Assembly (NCBI RefSeq): GCF_000738775.1
Contig: NZ_JPOC01000066.1
Coordinates: 1-64,000 of the forward strand
DNA from: Prescottella defluvii
GTDB lineage: Bacteria > Actinomycetota > Actinomycetes > Mycobacteriales > Mycobacteriaceae
Length of the DNA stretch: 64,000 nt
Direction of reading: 5' to 3'
The number at the start of each line of letters is the position of its first letter. Within the stretch, counting starts at the first letter, position 1. Below the pieces are notes generated by a model. That model was given only the letters and a program-made list of their open reading frames with translations, searched no databases and was not told the DNA's origin. This document shows positions 21,541 through 29,503 of the stretch, piece by piece. The translations under genes were made by a program, and so were the position numbers.

Positions 21541-23283
21541 ATGAGTTCCAAGCTGTATCGCTACATCGCACCGGTTGCGGTGGGTGCGACGGTCGTCGCG
21601 GGCGTGGGCGTGCTGGGTGTGGGAGCCGCATCCGCGCAGACGACGACGACACCGTTCGACAACGCGTGTCTGGCGTCGCCGTCGTCGAGCCTGGCCGGTG
21701 GGCCGCAGACTCAGGTGCAGGCGGCGTCGGTGACGGTCGACGCCCCGGCCGCTGTGGTGCCCGGTGAGGAGTTCGTGGTGACGATCTCGCCGCCGCCGAT
21801 CTCGGTGCCCAACGATCTGGGTTCCGGCGCAAGCCTGGCGAACATCTCGCGGCTCAAGATCGATGTGGCAATGCCGGAGAACGCGGAGTTCCTCGGCGCC
21901 GAGGTGGTGGCCGGGACGTCGGCAAACATCACGGGTGTCGCGCCGAACGTCATCGTCGTCAACGAGAGCGGTAATCCGGACACGAACGGCTCGATCATTC
22001 GCTTGTCCGGGAACAATGAGACGATCGGCAACGGACCGAAGTCCTCGAAGAACTCCGAGGGCGGTATCAAGGCGAATGCGTCGGGTAGCACCACGTCGTT
22101 CCAGTTGCCGCAGGTCAAGGCAACCCTCAAGGCGGGCGCGGCCGGCGAAATCTCGATGAAACTGCGCACTGCCGGAAACGCCGGCCAGTTCGGCAACGAC
22201 GCCAACTTCCTGACGTTCCTGCCCCGGGCCAACGCGCCGATCATCGGCACCGTCTGGGCTCCCACCCAGTGTTCACCGCGGAACACCTCCGGCGGCCCGC
22301 TGAACGCGGGGGCCGGTCCGCTGGCCACGATCGAGATCCAGCGGCAGGCAGTCGCCACCGTGACCCACCTGGACGGTCCCAGCGCGGTGACCAACGGCGG
22401 CGAGTTCACGCTCAACGCCACGGTCGTCCCGACCCCGGACAGTGGGCAGGTGCAGTTCACCCGTGACGGCGAGGACGTCGGCGCGCCGGTCGACGTGGTG
22501 AACGGTAAGGCGTCGCTGACCGAGACGCTCGACGTCGACGGTGACTACGCCTACGGGGCGAAGTTCCTGGGCGCGGAGTTCTTCAACGCGTCGTCGGGTT
22601 CGAAGACGGTGACGGTGACGTCGCAGGACATCCAGACCACCACGTCCGTCACCGGACCGGCTCAGGATGCCTACCGTGACCAGCCGGTCAACTTGACCGC
22701 GAAGGTCGAGCCGGGTGTTTCCGGCGGCACGGTGACCTTCGAGGTCGACGGCACCGCCGTCGGCACCGCCGACGTGATGGATGACGGTGCTGCGGTGCTT
22801 GCGCACACCTTCACCACCGACGGCACCCACCGGGTCATCGCCCGGTACTCCGGCGCCGACGGGATCTCCCCGTCGGTCTCGCTGCAGTACCCGGTGAGTG
22901 TCACCGAGGCGCCGGCCGCCGACGTGGCGACCACGATCACGGTCGACCCGGTCGCGTCGACCGACAAGGGCTCGCCGGTGACGCTCACCGCGCGCCTGGA
23001 CCCGGCTGACGCGCGCGGCACGGTGCAGTTCAAGCTCGGTGACACCCTGCTCGGCGGGCCGGTGCGGGTGGATGCCAACGGTGTCGCGACATTGACGACG
23101 TTCTTCCAGAACCCGGGAGAGTTCGTCGTCACCGCCCAGTTCACGGCCGACGCCGGCTTCATCGACTCGGCTGCGGCACCCGTGAACGTCACGGTGACCG
23201 GTAACCCCGACACCCTGCCCAATCCCGACGGTCCGGGAGGCTTCGGCAGCCTGTCGGGACTGTTCGGCAGCCTCGGAGGCTGA
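21541..23283 (+). CDS. Secreted protein with three Ig-like repeats
   Basis: Paralogue-like partner of the preceding gene, 580 aa. Seen: signal peptide (to about residue 33, GAASAQT), an N-terminal beta-rich domain (about 35-245) with two Cys, then three Ig-like repeats with GQVQF/GTVTF/GTVQF strands, a short Pro/Gly linker, and the C-terminal tail GFGSLSGLFGSLGG shared with its neighbour. The ATG at 21541 is chosen over one 18 bases upstream because a perfect AGGAGG lies between them. A strong hairpin ends the operon. The two N-terminal domains differ, so the pair may form a heteromeric surface structure (inference). Confidence 0.85.
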   Translation: MSSKLYRYIAPVAVGATVVAGVGVLGVGAASAQTTTTPFDNACLASPSSSLAGGPQTQVQAASVTVDAPAAVVPGEEFVVTISPPPISVPNDLGSGASLANISRLKIDVAMPENAEFLGAEVVAGTSANITGVAPNVIVVNESGNPDTNGSIIRLSGNNETIGNGPKSSKNSEGGIKANASGSTTSFQLPQVKATLKAGAAGEISMKLRTAGNAGQFGNDANFLTFLPRANAPIIGTVWAPTQCSPRNTSGGPLNAGAGPLATIEIQRQAVATVTHLDGPSAVTNGGEFTLNATVVPTPDSGQVQFTRDGEDVGAPVDVVNGKASLTETLDVDGDYAYGAKFLGAEFFNASSGSKTVTVTSQDIQTTTSVTGPAQDAYRDQPVNLTAKVEPGVSGGTVTFEVDGTAVGTADVMDDGAAVLAHTFTTDGTHRVIARYSGADGISPSVSLQYPVSVTEAPAADVATTITVDPVASTDKGSPVTLTARLDPADARGTVQFKLGDTLLGGPVRVDANGVATLTTFFQNPGEFVVTAQFTADAGFIDSAAAPVNVTVTGNPDTLPNPDGPGGFGSLSGLFGSLGG

Positions 23284-23294
23284 TCTGAGTGAAA

Positions 23295-23331
23295 ACTGCG
23301 GGCCCCCTCGAGATTCGAGGGGGCCCGCAGT
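23295..23331 (+). terminator. Terminator of the Ig-repeat operon
   Basis: Perfect 17-base stem (ACTGCGGGCCCCCTCGA and complement) with a GAT loop, followed by CCTTCC. Confidence 0.9.
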
Positions 23332-23574
23332 CCTTCCGGTATGTCGCCTCGTGGCAATTCCCGTGGGATGGGCGCTTTCGGCCGTCTCGGGAGGAAGGCC
23401 ACCACATACCGGGGCCTCTCCGGTAACGTGCGTTTACCGATCGTGCATCGCCCCGCAACGTAGACCTGCCAGTATCTACGTGTCGCGTCACCCGCAGGCG
23501 TTGTCATGGGAGGGGACGTCACGGCATGTGGCCAGGGAGTGGCCACTCGGATCAGTGAGTGGGGTGCGGTGTTG

Positions 23575-24489
23575 ATGCGTGTGAAGAAGGCGTTGTCCGC
23601 GATCGGCGTTTGCGCCGCAACAGTTTTCGCTTCGACGGCACTGGTCGGCGCGGGGTCCGCGCAGGCGGCACCGGCATGCCCGAACCTGCAGGTCGTCGCG
23701 ATCCCCGGCACGTGGGAGACCACGACCGATCCCGGAGAGCACCGCGGCCCGGGCATGCTGGCGGCCGTCACCGACCCGCTGCCGTCCTCGGTTGGCGTCA
23801 CCTACGTGTCCTACGCGGCCACGGCGTTCCCGTGGGAGACCGAGGTGTACGGCGCGTCCAAGCGGCAGGCGGTGGACAACGCCCGTGGCGTCATCGCCGA
23901 CGTCGCGCAGCGGTGCGGCAACACCCGGTTCGCGATCGTCGGTTACAGCCAGGGCGCCGACGCCGCCGGAGACCTCGCCGCCGAACTCGGTACCGGTACC
24001 GGAGTGGTGTCGCCGACGCGGGTCGCCGCGGTCGGACTGCTGTCGGATCCGCGCCGGTCCGAGACCGACATCCTGGTCGGACCGCCGGTGGTCGGCAACG
24101 GGGCCGGTGGCCCCCGCGTCGGCGGATTCGGCTGGGTCACGCCGCAGACGCGCACGTTCTGTGTCGTCGGCGACCTGTACTGCTCCACCCCGAAGGAAGA
24201 TTTCGTGACTCGCCTGGCCGGGTTCCTGGCGCAGAACTCGTCGCCGCAGGCTGTGGAGTCCGGACGGTACGTGCAGGAGGCCGTGGCGATCGTGCAGGAC
24301 CTCATGGCCGCCGGCGGGATGCCGACCCTGCAGGCCGAGTCGTCCGACACTGCCACCGAGGATCGGGCGGAGAAGCTCGAGGCGTTCTACCGTTCCCAGG
24401 CGCACCAGGACTACAGCCGGTATGTGGTCGACCGCAGTGGCGCCACCGCGACGTCGTGGCTGGTGAACTGGCTGCGGTCGTTCGCCTGA
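23575..24489 (+). CDS. Secreted cutinase-family esterase (Rv3802c-like)
   Basis: Serine esterase of the alpha/beta-hydrolase cutinase family, 304 aa. Seen: signal peptide (1-32, GSAQAA), VVAIPGTWE strand, nucleophile elbow GYSQG with Ser125, the G-D-L-Y-C motif carrying the catalytic Asp, and a likely catalytic His in AHQDY near the C terminus, ending TSWLVNWLRS. The IPGTWE, GYSQGADAAGD and VGGFGWV blocks recall mycobacterial Rv3802c, a phospholipase/thioesterase linked to mycolate biology, but this copy has a cleavable signal and lies away from that locus, so it is a paralogue. ATG at 23575 is used; a GTG six bases earlier is possible. It shares no operon with the Ig-repeat genes. Confidence 0.87.
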   Translation: MRVKKALSAIGVCAATVFASTALVGAGSAQAAPACPNLQVVAIPGTWETTTDPGEHRGPGMLAAVTDPLPSSVGVTYVSYAATAFPWETEVYGASKRQAVDNARGVIADVAQRCGNTRFAIVGYSQGADAAGDLAAELGTGTGVVSPTRVAAVGLLSDPRRSETDILVGPPVVGNGAGGPRVGGFGWVTPQTRTFCVVGDLYCSTPKEDFVTRLAGFLAQNSSPQAVESGRYVQEAVAIVQDLMAAGGMPTLQAESSDTATEDRAEKLEAFYRSQAHQDYSRYVVDRSGATATSWLVNWLRSFA

Positions 24490-24543
24490 CGGCACGCGCT
24501 GCGGCCGGTGCGGTACTGGTTCCGAATCAGTTGAAGTGCAGGA

Positions 24544-25125
24544 TCATTCGAGGTTGCTCGGCTTCTCCGGCGCGGTGACGAGTCCAGCGGCCAGATCGGT
24601 GAGGTATCGGTACACCTCGTCCTTGTCTCCGGCCGGTCGTCCGACACCTTCGAGGATGCGCTCACCGAAGATCGTCCATCCGTAGAGGATGACCAGGGCT
24701 GCGATGAGTCCGAGCTCCTGGGAGGAACCGCTGTCGATCTTGGTGCGAATGGCGTCCAGGGTCGGAAAGGTGTCGGGGAGAAGGCGAGTGCGCTCGTCTT
24801 CCAGCAGCAACCAGGCCACGATGCGGATGTACGTCTCGTTGTTCGCGCCGGTGTCGAAGATTCGGCGAACGGCTTCGGTCGCGTCCGGTGCCGAGTCTGC
24901 TGCCGCCGTCACCGATCCGCGGTCCTCGAGGACCGCGCTGATGAGGTCGTCCTTGCGTCCGACGTAGCGGTGGATGAGCCCGAGGTTCACGCCCGCATCC
25001 GCGGCGATGTCTCGCAGCGAAGCACCTGACCCCGAGTCGGCGAGCCGGGATGCGGCCGCACGCAGGATTGCGGCGCGTGCCTCCTCGGGTCCGTTCGGGC
25101 GACTGGTGTCTGAGGATCGCGACAT
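24544..25125 (-). CDS. TetR-family regulator next to arylsulfatase
   Basis: Seen: 193 aa. N-terminal TetR helix-turn-helix (ARAAILRAAASRLADSGSGASLRDIAADAGVNLGLIHRYVGRKDDLI, about 15-60) and a helical ligand domain containing ELGLIAALVILYGWTIFGERIL. The start at 25123-25125 is chosen because it leaves a normal short N terminus; the upstream in-frame extension is Arg-rich and runs toward the operator. It is divergent from the arylsulfatase gene across 185 bases that contain a perfect 20-base palindrome, so it most likely represses that gene and itself (inference). Confidence 0.9.
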   Translation of the reverse strand: MSRSSDTSRPNGPEEARAAILRAAASRLADSGSGASLRDIAADAGVNLGLIHRYVGRKDDLISAVLEDRGSVTAAADSAPDATEAVRRIFDTGANNETYIRIVAWLLLEDERTRLLPDTFPTLDAIRTKIDSGSSQELGLIAALVILYGWTIFGERILEGVGRPAGDKDEVYRYLTDLAAGLVTAPEKPSNLE

Positions 25126-25214
25126 GGACGCAAGCGTAGTCAGTGACCTGGCGACGCGGCGCGTCCGGTGGGGTGCGCTCGCCCGGGACCGGGGTCGCAA
25201 ATCCGCTCTGTCTC

Positions 25215-25262
25215 TTGACACCAACCCGTCTTCCCCTACCCTATGTACACAAGTGTGTACAT
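25215..25262 (+). promoter_or_regulatory. Arylsulfatase promoter overlapped by a perfect 20-bp TetR operator
   Basis: A consensus -35 TTGACA (25215-25220) and -10 TACCCT (25237-25242) are 16 bases apart. Directly after the -10 is the palindrome ATGTACACA-AG-TGTGTACAT (25243-25262), which would cover the transcription start. This is a classic repressor layout. Confidence 0.8.
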
Positions 25263-25310
25263 GCGCGCCGGACGGTGCGCCGGAAGCTGGTTCGATGGAG
25301 GGAAGCGAAG

Positions 25311-27548
25311 ATGGCGGATACTCGAGACCGGTCGGGCGCGCCCGGCGCGCCGAATGTCGTCGTCGTCCTCGTCGACGACATGGGGTTCGGGGCGTCGTCG
25401 GCGTTCGGGGGACCGATCGCCATGCCCACGGCCGAGAGGCTGGCCGATTCCGGTCTGCGGTTCAACAGGTTTCACACCACTGCGCTCTGCTCGCCCACCC
25501 GCGCCTCCCTCATGACGGGACGGAATCCCCACGCGGTGGGTTTCGGGACCGTGACGAACTTCGAGAGCGAGGATCCGGGGTACAACTGTGTGCGCCCGGA
25601 CAGCGCGGCGACAATTGCAATGTTGTTGCGGCAGAACAACTACAACACCGCTGCTTTCGGCAAGTGGCACCAGACGCCCGGGGTCGAGACGGGGCCGGCG
25701 GGACCGTTCGACCGGTGGCCGACGGGTGAGGGCTTCGAGCGGTTCTACGGCTTCCTGGGCGGCTCGACGGACCAGTACTACCCTGCGCTCTACGACGGGG
25801 TGACCCCCGTCGACTGCCCGGCGACACCCGAGGAGGGCTATCACCTGTCGGAGGATCTCGCCGACAAGGTGATCGACTGGGTGTCGACTCAGCAGGCCGT
25901 CGCGCCGGACAAGCCGTTCTTCGCCTATCTTGCGCTCGGTGCCACGCATTCGCCGTTGCAGGTCCCGAAGGCCTGGCGGGACAAGTACTCCGGTCGTTTC
26001 GATCACGGATGGAACACGCAGCGCGACATCACTCTTCGCAAGCAGAAGGACGCCGGAGTGATTCCCGACGACGGTGAGATGACGGCGTGGCTCGATCTGG
26101 TCCCGGAGTGGGACACGCTGAGTGACGAGGACCGGCAGGCCGCGGCGCTGCTGATGGAGCTCTACGCGGGATTCGCCGAGCACACCGATGCCCAGGTGGG
26201 ACGAGTCGTGGACGCCCTCTCGGACATGGGCGTCCTGGACAACACGCTGTTCTGCTACATCCTCGGCGACAACGGCGCATCCGCCGAGGGCGGCCTCACC
26301 GGCACCGTCAACGAGGGAATTCTCTTCAACGGACAACGGGACACCTCGGCGCGGATCATCGAACGTGCGGACGAGCTCGGAGGCCCCACGACCGCTCCGC
26401 AGTACCCGTTCGGTTGGGCGCTGGCGATGGATACGCCGTACCAGTGGGTCAAGCAGGTCGCGTCTCACTACGGTGGCACTCGAAACCCCCTGATCGTGCA
26501 CTGGCCGGCGGGAATGGAGGCGCGCGGCGAGGTTCGCTCCCAGTGGCACTTCGTGTCCGACATCGCACCGACGATCCTCGAGGCCGCCGGAATCACGATG
26601 CCGCGGTTCGTCGGCGGTGTGGAGCAGCAGCCCATGGACGGTACGTCGATGCTCTACAGCTTCGACGACGGGTCGGCGGCGGACCGTCGCACCACCCAGT
26701 ACTTCGAGGTGTTCGGCAATCGCGGTATCTACCACGAGGGATGGGTCGCGTGCACGGCTCATCGGGTACCCATGCAGGCGGCGGCGGCGGACACCGCGTT
26801 CGAGAACGATGTGTGGGAGTTGTACGACACCGAATCGGACTGGACGCAGGCGCGCAACGTGGTGGCAGACCATCCCGAGAAGCTGGCGGAGTTGCGTCGG
26901 CTGTTCGATCAGGTCGCGGCGACCAATCAGGTGCTCCTCGACAACACTCGAATGCAGCGCATGCGGGAAGACGCAGCCGTTCGAGAGCGAGCGTCCGTCG
27001 TCAGCTATCCGGGTTCGATGCCACCGTTGCTGCCCGACGCTGCGGTCAAGGTACTCAACCGGTCACACACGATCGATGTGAGTTTCACGCTCGACACTGC
27101 CGGAAGCACCGGAGCCCTCGTCGCGCAAGGTGCGCGCGCGGACGGCGGATGGACGCTCTACCTCGAGCGGGGGCGGATCGCATACTGCCACAGTGTCGCC
27201 GACCTGTCGGTGTGGACTGTTCGCAGCGATCGTCCGATCCCTCCGGGCACACACGAGGCCCGGATGGAATTCGACTACGACGGTGGCGGTCTCGGAAAGG
27301 GTGCCGATATCCGCGTGAGTGTCGACGGCGAAGAAGTCTGCGCCGGTCGACTGGAGAACTCGACCCCCTTCTACATCGGTGGTACGGGACTGTTCACCAT
27401 CGGGCGTAGCCACGGAGTACCGGTCACCCGGGACTACGGTCCCGCGGACAAGATTGCGGGAGTGGTCCATTCGGTAACGGTCGAACTCGTCAGCGAGTCG
27501 CTCGAGGACGTCGCGTCCGTGGCACGCACGGCCCTGGCCGTGCAGTAG
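25311..27548 (+). CDS. Type I arylsulfatase (formylglycine-dependent)
   Basis: Hydrolyses sulfate esters to release sulfate. Seen: 745 aa, close to the long mycobacterial AtsA/AtsD type (about 787 aa). Asp22-Asp23 metal ligands (VLVDDMGFG), and the sulfatase signature C-S-P-T-R-A-S-L-M-T-G-R with Cys60 as the residue converted to formylglycine. A second metal motif follows in LGDNGASAEGG. After the sulfatase domain (to about 540) comes a C-terminal beta-rich extension resembling a lectin-like sandwich. No signal peptide, so it is predicted cytoplasmic. RBS GGAGGGAAG precedes the ATG. A formylglycine-generating enzyme is needed and is not in this window. It probably serves sulfur scavenging or use of a sulfated substrate, controlled by the adjacent TetR. 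Confidence 0.93.
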   Translation: MADTRDRSGAPGAPNVVVVLVDDMGFGASSAFGGPIAMPTAERLADSGLRFNRFHTTALCSPTRASLMTGRNPHAVGFGTVTNFESEDPGYNCVRPDSAATIAMLLRQNNYNTAAFGKWHQTPGVETGPAGPFDRWPTGEGFERFYGFLGGSTDQYYPALYDGVTPVDCPATPEEGYHLSEDLADKVIDWVSTQQAVAPDKPFFAYLALGATHSPLQVPKAWRDKYSGRFDHGWNTQRDITLRKQKDAGVIPDDGEMTAWLDLVPEWDTLSDEDRQAAALLMELYAGFAEHTDAQVGRVVDALSDMGVLDNTLFCYILGDNGASAEGGLTGTVNEGILFNGQRDTSARIIERADELGGPTTAPQYPFGWALAMDTPYQWVKQVASHYGGTRNPLIVHWPAGMEARGEVRSQWHFVSDIAPTILEAAGITMPRFVGGVEQQPMDGTSMLYSFDDGSAADRRTTQYFEVFGNRGIYHEGWVACTAHRVPMQAAAADTAFENDVWELYDTESDWTQARNVVADHPEKLAELRRLFDQVAATNQVLLDNTRMQRMREDAAVRERASVVSYPGSMPPLLPDAAVKVLNRSHTIDVSFTLDTAGSTGALVAQGARADGGWTLYLERGRIAYCHSVADLSVWTVRSDRPIPPGTHEARMEFDYDGGGLGKGADIRVSVDGEEVCAGRLENSTPFYIGGTGLFTIGRSHGVPVTRDYGPADKIAGVVHSVTVELVSESLEDVASVARTALAVQ

Positions 27549-27551
27549 CCG

Positions 27552-27587
27552 CCGCGATCCCTCCCCACCGAGGGGGAGGGATCGCGG
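27552..27587. terminator. Terminator after arylsulfatase
   Basis: Perfect 15-base stem CCGCGATCCCTCCCC with its complement, 6-base loop, between convergent genes. Confidence 0.85.
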
Positions 27588-27615
27588 TCAGGCTCGGGCC
27601 CGGCACCGCGGTCGT

Positions 27616-28209
27616 TCAGCAGTAGGTCCGCTCGGCCGTCGACACGTAGACCTCCGCGATCTGTGAGGCCGACATCGGAAGGAACTGGGCGTAAGCCCCT
27701 CCGACCGAATCGAATTCGGCCAGTACGCTCGCACGGGAATCGCCCCGAGCCAGCGCGTCGCACGTGCCCTGCGCGTACAGCACTTCGGCGGCGTCCATTC
27801 CCGTCGGTGGGATACCCGCCGCACGCAGTGCGCCGAGGTAGCGCTGCCCGCGTTCCCCGGAGTCGCCGACGATCTGCTCGGGTGAGCGACTGTCGTTCCC
27901 CCCCGCCGCCCTGGGCGCCGGGGGCAGGGGAGCAGCTGCCGGCACGGTCGTCACCGGTGTCGTCGGCACCAAGGTTGACGTGGACGGGGCTGCAGCGGTG
28001 AGTGATTCGGTCGAGGGCGGGGGAGGGGCCGTGGGCTCGGACGTCGGCACCTGGGTCGGCGTGGACGAGGGCGACGCGTCGCGCGCCGTGCTGCTCGCCG
28101 CGGCGTCGTGTCCTGCCTGGTCCGTGCCCGGGTCCGCACTGCTGCACCCGGCCAGGAGCAGTACGCCGACAGCCGCGACCGCGACGGTAACTGCACGTGT
28201 GCTGGTCAT
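27616..28209 (-). CDS. DUF732-domain lipoprotein
   Basis: Seen: 197 aa. Signal peptide with a good lipobox (LLLAGC, Cys near 22), then about 80 residues of Ser/Thr/Pro/Ala-rich linker. The C-terminal domain has the DUF732 pattern: YLGALRAAGIPP..., a conserved Cys in GTCDALARG, and a terminal Y-C two residues from the end. DUF732 proteins are small exported proteins common in mycobacteria and rhodococci, with no settled function. The two Cys probably form a disulfide. ATG at 28207-28209 is chosen for a normal-length signal peptide. The GTTGAC near the start suggests the promoter is close, but I cannot define it. Confidence 0.82.
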   Translation of the reverse strand: MTSTRAVTVAVAAVGVLLLAGCSSADPGTDQAGHDAAASSTARDASPSSTPTQVPTSEPTAPPPPSTESLTAAAPSTSTLVPTTPVTTVPAAAPLPPAPRAAGGNDSRSPEQIVGDSGERGQRYLGALRAAGIPPTGMDAAEVLYAQGTCDALARGDSRASVLAEFDSVGGAYAQFLPMSASQIAEVYVSTAERTYC

Positions 28210-28545
28210 GGTTGACCAGTCTTGCACGCAAAACTACCGACTGGTAGATCAAATTTTCGTGCTGCGGAAAAGTCGTGAATTGCCCGTTCGTCGGCATTGC
28301 GCTGTGATATAAACCAGCCCAGCTGTTACTCCGTGTAACAGTGGAATTCGCGCAGAGTTCGGACCGAAGGCGCAGGCAGTTGCGTGTCTCGGATCCGTAT
28401 CCGGTGCTGTGGAACGCTGACCGCGCTGCGCAGCAGATCGATTCGACGCAGTTCGCGACGGGCGGGTGTCCGTCGTGGTCCGTCACCTCTACGCGTCTGC
28501 GAAAGCGGCCGCGTGTGTCGCTAGTTCGGTAACTGAGGAGCAAGC
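28210..28545. other. 336-base intergenic region with two inverted repeats
   Basis: No gene seen. Contains CTACC-GACT-GGTAG (28234-28247) and CTGTTAC-TCCGT-GTAACAG (28323-28341). Both are candidate regulator sites for the divergent lipoprotein and secreted-protein genes. A GAGGAG ribosome-binding site lies just before 28546. Confidence 0.55.
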
Positions 28546-29418
28546 GTGAAGAACGATTCGTCTATGTCGTGGTGGCGCGCAGGCAAGCGCGTCGCCGTCG
28601 TGGGGGGTGCGATCGGTGCGTCCATGGCATTGTTCGCGCCCATGGCGCCGGCCGATCCGGTAACCACCCAGGTCCCGGGAGGCGCGGTGTGCGATCCCGA
28701 CCTCACCGAGGCCTGCCTGTCCGTCGTGGTGCGAGACGGCACCTTCTCGAACAACGGCTTCACCCTGCCGATCGGTGCCGGCGACATGATCATCGCCGGC
28801 AACCTCGGCGAAGTGGATTTCGTTCCGCGTGACGACGGCAGCAACGGCGTCTACAGCAAGCCCCTCACGGTGCCGGGTGGCGTGCTCGGCATGGACCTTC
28901 CGTTCAATAACTTGTTCGGGCTGGCGGGGGTCACCTCGACCGTCGAGGCGGTGGATACGCCGGTGTTCAACGGGATCATCACCGATTTCGACATGACATT
29001 GCCGGTGCGTCTGAAGATCGACAATCCGTTCCTCGGCGACAACTGCTACATCGGCACAGCGGACAACCCGGTCGTGTTCGAGCTGAACAAGTCGAACCCG
29101 ATGGATGACCTACCGACGACGGATCTCGAGACGCCCTACCCGGTGGGAACCGCAGCGCTCGACAACATTCAGAACACGGCAGAGGGCTTCGCGCTTCCCG
29201 GCGCAACGGGCTGTGGTCCGTTCGGGATGCTCAATCCGATCGTGAACTGGCGAGCCAAGGTTCCGGCCGAGGCCGGCACGTCGTTGACGACGACGTCGAC
29301 CGGGTTCCTGTTCCCCGCGACCGCCGGCGGTACGGATCCGCTCGACGGAGCGGGCGACGATACGGGTTCAAGTGGTTCGAGCGGTTCGAGCGGCTCGGGT
29401 GGTTCGAGCGGCAGCTGA
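28546..29418 (+). CDS. Secreted four-cysteine protein with Gly/Ser tail (paralogue A)
   Basis: Not a family I can name. Seen: 290 aa. An N-terminal signal peptide (about 1-36, APMAPA) and a globular domain with four Cys in conserved places (AVCDPDLTEAC, GDNCYIG, TGCGPFG), probably two disulfides. Motifs shared with the gene at 31992-32951 are PRDDGSNGVYSKP, VPGGVLGMDLPFNNLFGL, NGIITDFDMTLPVRLKIDNPFLGD and LNPIVNWRAKVP. A short tail of SSGSSGSSGSGGSSGS ends the protein. GTG start with a GAGGAG site upstream; an in-frame ATG six codons later is the alternative. The pair flanks a large LuxR-type regulator, which suggests shared control (inference). Confidence 0.83.
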   Translation: MKNDSSMSWWRAGKRVAVVGGAIGASMALFAPMAPADPVTTQVPGGAVCDPDLTEACLSVVVRDGTFSNNGFTLPIGAGDMIIAGNLGEVDFVPRDDGSNGVYSKPLTVPGGVLGMDLPFNNLFGLAGVTSTVEAVDTPVFNGIITDFDMTLPVRLKIDNPFLGDNCYIGTADNPVVFELNKSNPMDDLPTTDLETPYPVGTAALDNIQNTAEGFALPGATGCGPFGMLNPIVNWRAKVPAEAGTSLTTTSTGFLFPATAGGTDPLDGAGDDTGSSGSSGSSGSGGSSGS

Positions 29419-29433
29419 CCGACCGGCTCAGGT

Positions 29434-29465
29434 GTGCTGCCGACCGTTCGCCAGATCGGCAGCAC
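29434..29465. terminator. Terminator hairpin between secreted-protein and LuxR genes
   Basis: Ten-base perfect stem GTGCTGCCGA / TCGGCAGCAC with a 12-base loop. Confidence 0.65.
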
Positions 29466-29503
29466 GCCCGGACGGGCTGCGCCGCACCACGACTCGACCC
29501 GGG

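Noticed and set aside
25236-26873. Minus-strand frame of 545 codons opposite the arylsulfatase
   Set aside because: The sulfatase carries its full signature; the antisense frame has none and would run over the operator.
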